Below, piece by piece: positions 10,382 to 18,660 of a stretch of DNA of 64,000 nucleotides (position 1 is its first letter; each line of letters begins with the position of its first letter). Location of the stretch: positions 62,001-126,000 of the forward strand of contig NZ_JAPNXS010000005.1 in the NCBI RefSeq assembly GCF_030397575.1. The letters are read 5' to 3'. The translations under genes and the position numbers were made by a program. This DNA comes from Psychromonas sp. 14N.309.X.WAT.B.A12. GTDB taxonomy: Bacteria; Pseudomonadota; Gammaproteobacteria; Enterobacterales; Psychromonadaceae. The notes beneath the pieces are model-generated. The model saw only the letters and a list, made by a program, of their open reading frames with translations, was not told the DNA's origin and made no database searches.

Positions 10382-11188
10382 TTAACGACATCGCTTTAAT
10401 GTTTTCTCAATTAATTTCCGCGCAATTGTGCCATGCTTTGGTACGATTGGTAAATTATCAATATCATACCAATTGGCTTCCACTAGCTCATGCGGATCTA
10501 CCACAATCTCTCCGGATGCATAATCAGCTATAAATCCCATCATCAGAGAATGTGGAAAAGGCCAAGGCTGACTGCTCACATATTGAATATTTTTGACCTT
10601 CAACCCTACTTCTTCATAGACTTCTCGCTCGACACAGGCTTCTAAGCTTTCTCCTGCTTCAGTAAAACCTGCTAAGGTTGTATAAACGGGGTAATTGTCT
10701 TTGTGATGACGACTGTGCAAGGCTAATAATATTTTTTTCTTATGGCGAATAGCCACAATAATACAAGGTGATACACGAGGATAAGCGCGATGTTGGCAGT
10801 GATAGCACTTCATTGCAATTTCCCAATCTATAGGGTTCATTTTTTGCCCGCATTGCCCGCAAAATTGGTGCGTTTTATAAAACAGACTAATTTGAAAGGC
10901 ACGTCCTGTCATATCAAAAAGCAGATCATCAACACGCCCTAACAAGGAGCGCAGACCAACATATTCTCCGATTCCTACATCCAAGGGTTCAGGTAAATCC
11001 ACAAGATAACAAGGCTGTTCCATGTAGTGCCCTAATAATCGCTTGTTTTTAGTTATGCCATCGGGAAAAGGTAACTCACTAATACATCCAAAAGGGATAA
11101 AATCACCTTTATCTAATGCGACTAATTTACCCTGTGATAAAATAAACCACCATGCATTTAGCTCGTCTTTTGTACTCAATTCAGCCAT
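10382..11188 (-). CDS. nudC: NADH pyrophosphatase NudC
   Basis: A Nudix hydrolase that cleaves NAD(H) to NMN(H) and AMP and, in E. coli, removes NAD caps from RNA. The ATG at 11188 (MAELSTKDELNAWW) is preferred to the TTG 27 bases upstream and gives 268 aa. A zinc ribbon (CGQCGQKMNP ... CYHCQHRAYP, about residues 110-145) precedes the Nudix box GFTEAGESLEACVEREVYEE. The NudC-specific SQPWPFPHSLM motif, which recognises NADH, follows. All the expected residues are present. The gene is divergent from rsd. Confidence 0.95.
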   Translation of the reverse strand: MAELSTKDELNAWWFILSQGKLVALDKGDFIPFGCISELPFPDGITKNKRLLGHYMEQPCYLVDLPEPLDVGIGEYVGLRSLLGRVDDLLFDMTGRAFQISLFYKTHQFCGQCGQKMNPIDWEIAMKCYHCQHRAYPRVSPCIIVAIRHKKKILLALHSRHHKDNYPVYTTLAGFTEAGESLEACVEREVYEEVGLKVKNIQYVSSQPWPFPHSLMMGFIADYASGEIVVDPHELVEANWYDIDNLPIVPKHGTIARKLIEKTLKRCR

Positions 11189-11412
11189 AACCACACTCTT
11201 GTAAAAATGAAACAATATAATGCAACACTGAATGGGTATTAAACAAGTCTTCTAACGAGCAAATTTGTTATTGACAATCAAAAAATAATCATAGCCATCA
11301 CCGTTATTATAAGTAATGATATGGACACTTTATTTATGTCTGCCCTTTTACAATGGGCATAAGTTCACAGTAAATTGTCAATAGGTTGTGTAAACTAAAT
11401 GTCTATTTGTGT

Positions 11413-11574
11413 TAATAAATTATATTAAATAAGTGGTCTAAATTTTGTGTAGGAAAAATGGCTTAGTTTAAGGCGTAATTTTAGTTAAATAGTTGTTCCA
11501 TTGACGAAAATTACAACGAATAAATAAGTTATTTTAACCAGTAAAATAGATCAATTAATTGATGAATTAGTTTA
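11413..11574 (+). repeat. Dispersed intergenic repeat, copy B (eroded ends)
   Basis: The body matches copy A closely (ATTAAATAAGTG, AGGAAAAATGGCTTAGTTT, TAAATAAGTTATTTTAAC, AAATAGATCA), but both ends have decayed. The left end reads GTTAATAAATTAT and the right end GATGAATTAGTTTA. It sits in the 428-bp nudC-rsd gap, just upstream of rsd, so it may lie inside the rsd promoter region or leader. Nothing else is recognised in the gap. Confidence 0.7.
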
Positions 11575-11616
11575 TTAACCTAAGTCATTGATGACGATTC
11601 ACTTACAGGAGGTTTT

Positions 11617-12090
11617 ATGCTTAAAAAACTAAAGCAAGCAAAAGAGGAATGGGGTGGCACACTGTCTATCTTAGATAACTGGCTAGATGAACGACAAATA
11701 CTGGTTATTTTATATTGTAAGTTAGCAGGGTTACCACCTTACCAACAAGAAAAGCGTAGCTTACCTGAACAAGCTGTTATTACTGAGTTTTGCCAAGTGC
11801 TATTAGACTATGCTTCTACCGGCCACTTTGAAATTTATGAACAAATTATCGAAAAATCAAAGCTAGATGGCGAAGAGAACCTAAAAGTAGCGCAAGAGCT
11901 CTATTCTAAAATAAACAGTACAACAGATACTGCGCTCAATTTTAATGATACCTATGCAGAAAATGCGTCGGACCAAACTTTACTGAACTTTGATCGTGAC
12001 CTTTCAGAGTTAGGACAAGTAATGGAAAGTCGATTTGAACGAGAAGATAAACTATTAGAAGTGGTGCATCTACATCATACTTTTGCATAA
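11617..12090 (+). CDS. rsd: Regulator of sigma D (Rsd/AlgQ family)
   Basis: Rsd binds region 4 of the housekeeping sigma factor RpoD and helps shift RNA polymerase to alternative sigma factors in stationary phase. The 157-aa protein is all-helical and of the usual length. It has the characteristic WLDERQILVILYCKLAGLPP segment (about residues 23-42) and SRFEREDKLLEVVH near the C-terminus. An AGGAGG ribosome binding site precedes the ATG. The position next to nudC-hemE matches E. coli, but here rsd is transcribed divergently. Confidence 0.95.
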   Translation: MLKKLKQAKEEWGGTLSILDNWLDERQILVILYCKLAGLPPYQQEKRSLPEQAVITEFCQVLLDYASTGHFEIYEQIIEKSKLDGEENLKVAQELYSKINSTTDTALNFNDTYAENASDQTLLNFDRDLSELGQVMESRFEREDKLLEVVHLHHTFA

Positions 12091-12121
12091 TAATGACTGA
12101 GTAACTTCATATAATCTATGG

Positions 12122-12165
12122 GGCATCAATCAAGCTAAAAGCATGCTTTTAGCTTGATTGATGCC
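12122..12165. other. Perfect 44-bp palindrome between rsd and the next gene
   Basis: Twenty bases (GGCATCAATCAAGCTAAAAG) are followed by CATG and then their exact reverse complement. It lies between convergent genes, where a terminator is expected, but neither side has a run of T. It would form a very stable hairpin in RNA from either strand. Confidence 0.85.
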
Positions 12166-12178
12166 AAACTTGAATACT

Positions 12179-12520
12179 TTATAAATAAGGTACTTGAGAA
12201 TCTAAACTGTTTTTAACTAACAGAAAATACTCTTTAATAAATTCAATTTGCTCTTGTGAAGCTTTGTACTCCCAACACTTCCCTAATATTTGCTCAATAT
12301 CTTCTACTAACTTATCCCCTTCAGCCACTACCATTAAACGTGTTTCATTACTTAATTGCGGTTGCTGCTCACAAAAACTCATTAATAGTTGTGATACTTC
12401 GTCTAAAACAATATCTGCAATCACTTCGCCTGTAGCAGGTCTTGAGCTACCTTCAAAGATACTTAAATTGTCAGCAAAGTAACCAATGCATGCATCGTAT
12501 GCATCACTTTTTAATAACAT
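12179..12520 (-). CDS. Small conserved protein resembling DUF3802
   Basis: A 113-aa acidic, helical, cytoplasmic protein with no signal peptide or membrane segment. The pattern (an IADIVLDEVSQLLMSFCEQQP segment in the first half, EDIEQILGKCWEY and QIEFIKEYFLLVKNSLDSQV in the second) resembles the roughly 113-aa DUF3802 proteins of Vibrio and Shewanella, as far as I recall them. The function is unknown. It is convergent with rsd and upstream of the M23 peptidase gene on the same strand, with a 68-bp gap. Confidence 0.65.
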   Translation of the reverse strand: MLLKSDAYDACIGYFADNLSIFEGSSRPATGEVIADIVLDEVSQLLMSFCEQQPQLSNETRLMVVAEGDKLVEDIEQILGKCWEYKASQEQIEFIKEYFLLVKNSLDSQVPYL

Positions 12521-12588
12521 AATGTATGTCTCTATCTAATAATATACTTAATAGCTAATATCACTATTTTAAGCAATATTTGGAATAA

Positions 12589-13917
12589 TTAAAGCTCGCC
12601 CATTTCACGTAATGACAAGTCACGACGTTTATTAAAGGCTTTACGCTCTTTTTCAGGCACTTTTTGAGATAATGGTAAATTCACCTTCATTGCATCCACA
12701 GGTTTATTATAAACATGGAACTCATAGTGTAAATGAGCCCCAGTAGAACGTCCTGTATTACCAGACTTAGCAATAAGCTTACCCATCTCTACACGTTGTC
12801 CTTTACGAACAAGGATTTTGCTCAAGTGTAAAAAGCGCGTTGTATACTTACGACCGTGTTTGATCACGATATAGTTACCTGCCGCGGGATGGTAACCCGC
12901 ACGAACCACAACACCATCACCCGTTGCATAAACATTTGTACCAACTGGCACAGCAAAATCAGTCCCGTTATGCGGACTTATACGTTTAGTAATAGGATGT
13001 AATCGACGCGGATTAAAGCGAGAGCTAATTCTTGGATGTCCGTTAACTGGATATCGACGGTAAGCTTTCGTTAATCCTTTGCCATCTTTATCGTAATAAC
13101 GCCCGTCTTCATTGAGGAAGGCAGTGTAGTTACGCGACTTTGTTTTAATGATGACCGCCAACACCTCACTATCAAAACTATAAGCTCCTTCAATATATTG
13201 TTTGGCAACTAACACATGGAATGTATCACCCGCTCGTAATTGGCGATTGAAATCAAATTGATCCTGCAATGCACTTGATACCTGTTGAATTTGGCTAGCT
13301 GATAATCCACTTTTTTTTGCACTAACGTAAAAGCTACCAGTCACACTTCCCTGGTAATAGCTATTACGCCATTCGCCCTTTTTTATATCTAACTTTGATA
13401 CATAGGCCCCATCCTTTAATACAAAGCTAAGGGTATTTGCTCGGTCAATAATCACTTTTAACGCTAATAATTGATTATCAGGGCTAATTAATAATTGTAC
13501 TTCTTGGCCTGGTAGTAAATTGGCTAAACGAAGATATTCCGTATCAGCTTCTAACAACTCTTGCAGCACCGCAGCAGATATTCCTTCATCGGAGAATATC
13601 TCACTTAACGTATCACCCGCAGAGATTGTTTTTTGTATTTCTCGATTACCGGAGAACTCGGGAAATAATTTATCACTACCAACATTGATAGCATCCAAAG
13701 GCTCTGCAACAGCATAATCCCCTTTGGCTGTTTCACTAATAGGCAACACTAGCTCACGTTTGATTTTTTTATTTTTATCCCCATGAGTGGGAATTAAGCT
13801 AATGATAAGTAGGAGAAGAAATAAAGAAATAACCACCCAAAAATGCAAACGAGGCAAGTTATTTACAAAGAAAAGTGCTTTTTTAAACATGATTTTACAT
13901 TGGAGCAACAAAGACAT
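12589..13917 (-). CDS. mepM: M23 family murein endopeptidase (MepM-like)
   Basis: A zinc peptidase that probably cleaves peptide crosslinks in peptidoglycan to allow cell-wall growth. A single N-terminal membrane anchor (about residues 20-42) is followed by an OapA/LysM-like region (about 95-150). The C-terminal LytM domain carries the zinc ligands in HNGTDFAVP (H-x3-D) and HLHYEFHV (H-x-H), with GDGVVVRAGYHPAAGNYIVIKHG between them. The full active site is intact, so an enzyme rather than an EnvC-type activator is expected. The length of 442 aa fits MepM/YebA. The start at 13917 is uncertain; an ATG at 13890 is also possible, and neither has a strong ribosome binding site. Confidence 0.88.
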   Translation of the reverse strand: MSLLLQCKIMFKKALFFVNNLPRLHFWVVISLFLLLLIISLIPTHGDKNKKIKRELVLPISETAKGDYAVAEPLDAINVGSDKLFPEFSGNREIQKTISAGDTLSEIFSDEGISAAVLQELLEADTEYLRLANLLPGQEVQLLISPDNQLLALKVIIDRANTLSFVLKDGAYVSKLDIKKGEWRNSYYQGSVTGSFYVSAKKSGLSASQIQQVSSALQDQFDFNRQLRAGDTFHVLVAKQYIEGAYSFDSEVLAVIIKTKSRNYTAFLNEDGRYYDKDGKGLTKAYRRYPVNGHPRISSRFNPRRLHPITKRISPHNGTDFAVPVGTNVYATGDGVVVRAGYHPAAGNYIVIKHGRKYTTRFLHLSKILVRKGQRVEMGKLIAKSGNTGRSTGAHLHYEFHVYNKPVDAMKVNLPLSQKVPEKERKAFNKRRDLSLREMGEL

Positions 13918-14169
13918 AAACGATCTCGATTAGACAGGGAAAAAACATAACCGCAAAATTTAAATGTTTGCGAGTATAACCCATAGAAAAGCTATGTTTA
14001 AGACAAATAAACAGCAATTTTATTGTTCTACGACTATTAAAGTAAGAAAACAGTTCTATCTTATTTAAAAATAATAGGGTGTTATCCATCATAAAAAAAT
14101 GTATTATAGACGTCTAGATGTAAAAACATCCAAAGAATGTTAATTTAAATATCCCGAATAGGAGTTCAC

Positions 14170-15318
14170 ATGTCACGTGACTTATTTACTTCAGAGTCTG
14201 TTTCTGAAGGTCATCCAGATAAAATCGCCGATCAAATTTCTGATGCGGTACTTGATGCAATTTTAGAGCAAGATACTAAAGCACGTGTTGCTTGTGAAAC
14301 CTACGTAAAAACAGGCATGGTAATGGTAGGTGGTGAAATCACTACTGATGCTTGGGTCGATATTGAAGAGATTACGCGTAAAACAGTACGTGATATTGGT
14401 TACACTAGTTCAGAAATGGGTTTTGATGCTGATTCTTGTGCGGTATTAAATGTAGTAGGTAAGCAATCGCCAGATATCAACCAAGGTGTTGACCGTTCAG
14501 ATCCACGTGAGCAAGGGGCTGGTGACCAAGGTTTAATGTTTGGTTATGCAACTAATGAAACTGAAGTTTACATGCCAGCACCAGTGACTTACGCACATCG
14601 CCTTGTTAAAAAACAAGCCGAAGTACGTAAAAGTGGTCAACTAGATTGGTTACGCCCAGATGCAAAAAGCCAAGTAACGTTCGCTTATGACCAAGGCAAA
14701 ATTGTAGGTATCGATGCGGTTGTATTATCAACACAGCACCGTGAAGATATTAAACAATCAGATTTAGTTGAAGCGGTAATGGAAGAGATCATTAAACCAG
14801 TACTACCAGCAGAACTATTATCTGAACGTACTAAATTCCATATCAACCCAACAGGTCGCTTTGTTATTGGTGGTCCGGTAGGTGACTGTGGTTTAACAGG
14901 TCGTAAAATCATTGTTGATACATATGGCGGTACAGCTCGTCACGGTGGTGGTGCATTCTCAGGTAAAGATCCATCAAAAGTTGACCGTAGTGCAGCATAC
15001 GCAGCTCGTTATGTAGCAAAAAACATTGTTGCTGCTGGTTTAGCTGATCGTTGTGAAATCCAAGTATCTTATGCAATTGGTGTTGCCGAGCCAACATCAA
15101 TCAGTGTAGAAACATTTGGTACTGAAAAAGTAGCAAAAGGCTTAATCGTAAGCTTAGTCAGTGAACACTTCGATTTACGTCCATACGGATTAATTGAAAT
15201 GTTAGACCTAATCAAGCCAATCTACCAAGAAACAGCTGCTTATGGTCACTTCGGTCGTGAGCAATTCCCTTGGGAATCACTAGATAAAGTAGAAGCTCTA
15301 AAAGCAGCGGCATTTTAA
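14170..15318 (+). CDS. metK: S-adenosylmethionine synthetase
   Basis: MetK makes S-adenosylmethionine from methionine and ATP. At 382 aa it matches the enteric enzyme. Visible landmarks are [15 protein letters not shown] with the ATP-binding His, [12 protein letters not shown] (the GAGDQG signature, about residues 116-127), [16 protein letters not shown] (the second signature GGGAFSxKD, about 259), and FGREQFPWE at the end. AGGAG precedes the ATG. It is followed 24 bp later by sprT on the same strand, as in many gammaproteobacteria. Confidence 0.98.
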   Translation: MSRDLFTSESVSEGHPDKIADQISDAVLDAILEQDTKARVACETYVKTGMVMVGGEITTDAWVDIEEITRKTVRDIGYTSSEMGFDADSCAVLNVVGKQSPDINQGVDRSDPREQGAGDQGLMFGYATNETEVYMPAPVTYAHRLVKKQAEVRKSGQLDWLRPDAKSQVTFAYDQGKIVGIDAVVLSTQHREDIKQSDLVEAVMEEIIKPVLPAELLSERTKFHINPTGRFVIGGPVGDCGLTGRKIIVDTYGGTARHGGGAFSGKDPSKVDRSAAYAARYVAKNIVAAGLADRCEIQVSYAIGVAEPTSISVETFGTEKVAKGLIVSLVSEHFDLRPYGLIEMLDLIKPIYQETAAYGHFGREQFPWESLDKVEALKAAAF

Positions 15319-15342
15319 TCTTAGTTTAACGACCATAGATTA

Positions 15343-15837
15343 ATGCTCACGTTTGAAGATAAAAAAGCACTCGCAGCAAAAGGGGAAGATTGTTTCATCC
15401 TAGCCGAGTGCTTTTTTGATCGTCACTTTCCTAGACCGACCTACTTCTTTAACCAACGAGGTCGAAGCGCTGGGACAGCACATCTGCAAAAGAACATCAT
15501 CAAATTTAACCCCATACTCTACGCACAAAATAAAAAAATTTTTATTGAGCAAGTCGTTGCCCATGAAGTTGCACACCTAATCACTTACCAATTATTTGGT
15601 AAAGTAAGACCTCATGGTAAAGAATGGCAAAGCATCATGACACAGGTTTTTAAGCTCCCCGCTTCAACCACTCATCAATTAGATGTCAGAGATGTACAGG
15701 GAAAACTATTTACCTATCGTTGTGATTGTACAGAGCATCAACTAACTATCCGCCGCCATAATAAAATTAAAAAAGGCACAACCTACTTATGTCGACAATG
15801 TAAATCTGCATTAGTGGCTATAGGATCTGATAGTTAA
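15343..15837 (+). CDS. sprT: SprT family zinc-dependent metalloprotease
   Basis: A 164-aa SprT-like protein. The active-site helix VAHEVAHLITYQLFG (about residues 80-94) holds HExxH in the form HEVAH. A zinc ribbon follows: YRCDCTEHQLTIRRHN ... YLCRQCKSAL (C-x-C and C-x2-C, about 127-157). SprT-domain proteases in eukaryotes (SPRTN) act on DNA-protein crosslinks; the bacterial substrate is not established. It probably shares a transcript with metK. In E. coli endA and rsmE follow sprT. Neither is recognised here, and a decayed or structured region takes their place. Confidence 0.93.
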   Translation: MLTFEDKKALAAKGEDCFILAECFFDRHFPRPTYFFNQRGRSAGTAHLQKNIIKFNPILYAQNKKIFIEQVVAHEVAHLITYQLFGKVRPHGKEWQSIMTQVFKLPASTTHQLDVRDVQGKLFTYRCDCTEHQLTIRRHNKIKKGTTYLCRQCKSALVAIGSDS

Positions 15838-16462
15838 AAAGTTTATAAAATAAAGTTAACCGTGGGATTAATATTGCAGACTACTCCAACCCCCCGCCTT
15901 TATAGGCTGCAATATTAATTTTACCAATTCACCGATGGGTGGCTTATCCCATGGTGTAGACAAACTTTCATGGAAAAGTTTATCTATTAATGAGGCTTGT
16001 ATTGTGCGGTACAAGACTCATTTTTAACCTATACTAATAATGTGCGTTATCAGTATAAGTTAGCGTTACAGAAAGTATTAAAGAATAGGACGATTCTCTT
16101 ACTCTCTACAGAAATAACGGGTTTACCACCTATTAAGGACTTACTCCTTTTTATGCATCATCTTCTGGACAGGAAGATTACTTCATAAATTCAGTCAACT
16201 TAATAGCCGCTATCTCTGGCAACAACTAAATGATAATAGATATCATTATTATCTGTCAACAAGTAAAATCAATAATTTTTAAAATAAAATAAAAGCGCCT
16301 ATAGCCTAAGGTGAGAAGGAGTTATTAACCATTCTTAGTGTAGGCATTAAAGATATTTAATTAGCAACATAGTTAATCAGTATCTTATTGTTTTGTTTGA
16401 TTTTTATTCAGAAGGGGTTGTTAGAGGTGTTTTAATTCAGTCAAATTTTTTAAATTAGGCAT
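15838..16462. other. Gene-free stretch with a chain of hairpins, or a decayed gene
   Basis: No intact gene is credible in these 625 bases. From 15867 there is a series of consecutive inverted repeats: ATTAATATTGCAG (15867-15879) with its exact complement (15907-15919), CACCGATGGG with CCCATGGTG (15930-15956), AAACTTT with AAAGTTT (15962-15981), CTTGTA with TACAAG (15996-16015), and AACCTATACT with AGTATAAGTT (16026-16061). Weaker ones continue to about 16190. A 63-codon frame at 15997-16188 has no ribosome binding site. Another frame around 16130-16230 reads protein-like (GLTPFYASSSGQEDYFI) but is interrupted. A structured RNA and a frameshifted pseudogene are both possible. Confidence 0.45.
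16232..16250. promoter_or_regulatory. Fur-box-like sequence without a downstream gene
   Basis: GATAATAGATATCATTATT matches 14 of 19 positions of the Fur consensus GATAATGATAATCATTATC. No gene starts next to it: sprT ends 395 bp upstream and the next gene converges from the right. It could be chance in AT-rich DNA or a remnant of a lost iron gene. Confidence 0.3.
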
Positions 16463-16490
16463 AAAAAATCCGATACAAAGATCGGATTTT
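16463..16490 (-). terminator. Terminator of the TrmH-type gene
   Basis: Read leftwards, AAAATCCGAT and ATCGGATTTT form a 10-bp stem with a six-base loop and then a T run. It lies 26 bp after the stop codon at 16516. Confidence 0.9.
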
Positions 16491-16515
16491 AAAAAAGCAA
16501 AAAATGTTAACTAGC

Positions 16516-17262
16516 TCACTCTCTTTTGAAGTTATCTAAGATAATACCAGTTGCCATCGCCACGTTTAATGATTCGGCTTGGCCAAAGTTAGGAATAGTA
16601 ATTTTATCGGTAATTAATTTTTCAACCGAATCAGAGATACCATGCGATTCGCTACCCATAACAATTAATGCACTACTCGGTAATTTACATTGATGAATAT
16701 TTTTACCTTCTAAAAAAGCACCAAAGATAGGTTTATCTTGCGCACTTAAATATTCAGTAAGATCCGCGTGACTCACTTGCACACGAGCAAAAGAGCCCAT
16801 AGTCGCAGCAATCACCTTTGGATTGTAAAGGTCAGCACAGTCTGTGCTACACACCACATGTTTAATGCCATACCAATCAGCGACACGAATAATCGTACCT
16901 AAGTTTCCAGGATCTCCTACTTGGTCTAGCACCAATACTAATCCGGCGTGTTGCTGTTCTGGAGGGGTAAACATTTTGCATTTAACCACAGCAATGACAC
17001 TATTATTGGTTTTTAAGGTGCCAGCTTTTTGCAACTCTTCTTCGCTACTTTCAATCGTTTTGGCAATTAACAGCTGATCAGTCAGTTGCTTAGCTTGTTT
17101 GTTAATGTAGTCCGTTGTCGCAAATAAATTAACGATTTCAAAGTCAGATTGAAATAACTCACCAACATTTTTTTCACCTTGAACAAGAAACAAGCCTAAC
17201 TTTTTGCGTTGTTTTTTAAGTTCTAAAGAATGAATAAGTTTTAACTGATTTTTAGAAATCAT
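16516..17262 (-). CDS. TrmH/SpoU family RNA 2'-O-methyltransferase
   Basis: A 248-aa SAM-dependent ribose methyltransferase acting on tRNA or rRNA; the target base cannot be told from sequence. The N-terminal L30e-like substrate domain (KKLGLFLVQGEKNV...) is followed by the three SPOUT motifs: DQVGDPGNLGTIIRVADWYG, LIVMGSESHGIS and IPNFGQAESLNVAMA. The Asn, Arg, Glu and Ser residues of the knot are all present. The ATG at 17262 has GGA 7 bases upstream and is preferred to a TTG at 17289. It follows rimI with an 11-bp gap, so it is probably in an operon with holD-rimI. Confidence 0.88.
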   Translation of the reverse strand: MISKNQLKLIHSLELKKQRKKLGLFLVQGEKNVGELFQSDFEIVNLFATTDYINKQAKQLTDQLLIAKTIESSEEELQKAGTLKTNNSVIAVVKCKMFTPPEQQHAGLVLVLDQVGDPGNLGTIIRVADWYGIKHVVCSTDCADLYNPKVIAATMGSFARVQVSHADLTEYLSAQDKPIFGAFLEGKNIHQCKLPSSALIVMGSESHGISDSVEKLITDKITIPNFGQAESLNVAMATGIILDNFKRE

Positions 17263-17273
17263 GGTTTTTCCAA

Positions 17274-17768
17274 TTATAAATAACAACACATAATAATCGC
17301 ATCTTCTCGGCCATTATCTGTAGGATAATAAGCAGGACGAATATCAACTTCTACAAAGCCTAACTTTTGATATAACTTAATGGCTGTTTGATTTGATGCG
17401 CGTACTTCTAACCAAATTTCCTGCTGTGCTAATTCCCTCGAAAAGCCTTGTAAATAAATCAATAATGCTTTGCCTAGGCCTTGCCCTTGATACTCAGGCG
17501 CAATGGCAATATTCAATAGAGTCACTTCGCCAGCGACATAACTCGCAATAAAATAACCTACTATTTTATCATTTAAGAGTAATACATGGTTAATATAACG
17601 CTTCCCCAAATTGCTCATAAATAATTTTTCTGACCAAGAGTGGCTATGTGCGGCTGATTCAATGGTTAATACGTCAGGAAGGTCACTGATCGCCATAGCA
17701 ATAATGGCAGTATTATCTGGGTTACTGACGGTAGGCACAGAACTGTTTCCAAAGTGTTTGTTTTGCAT
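17274..17768 (-). CDS. rimI: Ribosomal protein S18-alanine N-acetyltransferase
   Basis: RimI acetylates the N-terminal alanine of ribosomal protein S18. The GNAT core is clear: HSWSEKLFMSNLG, then TLLNIAIAPEYQGQGLGKALL (the acetyl-CoA loop Q-G-Q-G-L-G), ASNQTAIKLYQKLGF, and the RimI-typical YYPTDNGREDAIIM. The start is uncertain. The ATG at 17768 overlaps the holD end by 47 bp and adds about 24 residues relative to E. coli. An ATG at 17696 (MAISDLPDV) would align better with the enteric start but has no ribosome binding site. Linkage to holD is conserved in enterobacteria. Confidence 0.9.
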   Translation of the reverse strand: MQNKHFGNSSVPTVSNPDNTAIIAMAISDLPDVLTIESAAHSHSWSEKLFMSNLGKRYINHVLLLNDKIVGYFIASYVAGEVTLLNIAIAPEYQGQGLGKALLIYLQGFSRELAQQEIWLEVRASNQTAIKLYQKLGFVEVDIRPAYYPTDNGREDAIIMCCYL

Positions 17769-18117
17769 GACGCTGCTCAGCAAGTATTGCTAAAGCAGGA
17801 GAATGTAATAGCTGATGAGCAGGCGCGACCTCAAGTTTCCCGATAGTAGACCATATCAAAGTAGGTAATTCCCCCTGCTGATTTTCAAATTGCGCTAAAG
17901 AGCAGTGAGTCACTTTATCTTTATCAATTTCAAAGGCATTGAGAATAGCTTGCATCAATGGATGCTGCTTATCTTCTTTGGTACACACCACCAATAGTTC
18001 ACATTGCGATAGATTTAACTGTTTATGCACTTCTTCAGCTTTAAATAACGCAGGTTTTCTTACTTGCCAATGAGTAATCCCCATCTCCTGTAAAAAAACT
18101 GCTTGTTGGTGTTTCAT
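17722..18117 (-). CDS. holD: DNA polymerase III psi subunit HolD
   Basis: HolD joins the clamp loader through chi (HolC) and helps couple it to SSB. The 131-aa protein begins MKHQQAVFLQEMGITHWQVRKP, matching the family start where the N-terminal segment contacts tau/gamma. The central LLVVCTKEDKQHPLMQAILNAF is also typical. The ATG at 18117 has AGG at the right distance; a longer frame to 18189 lacks support. The gene overlaps rimI. HolD is fast-evolving, so the call rests on the N-terminal pattern plus the holD-rimI linkage. Confidence 0.85.
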   Translation of the reverse strand: MKHQQAVFLQEMGITHWQVRKPALFKAEEVHKQLNLSQCELLVVCTKEDKQHPLMQAILNAFEIDKDKVTHCSLAQFENQQGELPTLIWSTIGKLEVAPAHQLLHSPALAILAEQRHAKQTLWKQFCAYRQ

Positions 18118-18660
18118 AATCAGCCTGACATCAAAAATAGAAGCGCTAATATAACATTGATTAGTAATGGATCGAAGTATTAGCCTCAAACTAGCACTGT
18201 TATATGATCAAAAAAATAGAGCTATTACCAAGACAGTAAGCACTTTAAATAAATTTATAGCGATTACATCAAAAAACTGAGCGTTATAAACGACACTGAG
18301 CACCAACAAGTTGACCATTTAATCAGGTTTATGCTAATTATAGTCGCCCTTAAGCTAATTAACTTAGTCAAAATTGCACTGTGCTTTAATCTATATCAAA
18401 ACCGATTTCAGTTAAGATTGCTTAAATATGTCACTTTTGGTGACTTAATATACGATAAAAATATCGTTACTTTGAACTGTGCTACATAAATCACATTTAA
18501 CATTTGTCGACACAGGTCACATAAATTAATGTGATCCATTAAGTATTTATGACATTAAGTAGACCAAAGGAAGCAATGGATGCGTGTTCTGTCACAAAAA
18601 TATAAATTTACTCAATCGTTTTTAAAGCTCAAATCCTTAAAAACTATAAGGGATTATTAA
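18118..18660. other. Regulatory gap between holD and the ABC transporter operon
   Basis: No gene is visible in 543 bases. The divergent promoters of the holD operon and the transporter must lie here. An 18-bp near-palindrome TCACAT-AAATTA-ATGTGA (18517-18534) stands 127 bp before the first transporter gene and may be an operator; its half-sites are in the wrong order for a CRP site. The ATPase gene starts at an ATG after TATAAGGGATTATTAA (AAGGGA). Confidence 0.4.

Noticed and set aside
15997-16188. 63-codon frame starting MYCAVQDSFLTY
   Set aside because: No ribosome binding site, unusual composition, and it overlaps the hairpin chain. Kept only as part of the gap description.
18480-18545. 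CRP-like site before the ABC operon
   Set aside because: The half-sites are TCACA...TGTGA, the reverse of the CRP order, and the other candidate (TGTGC ... TCACA) has an 8-base rather than a 6-base centre.
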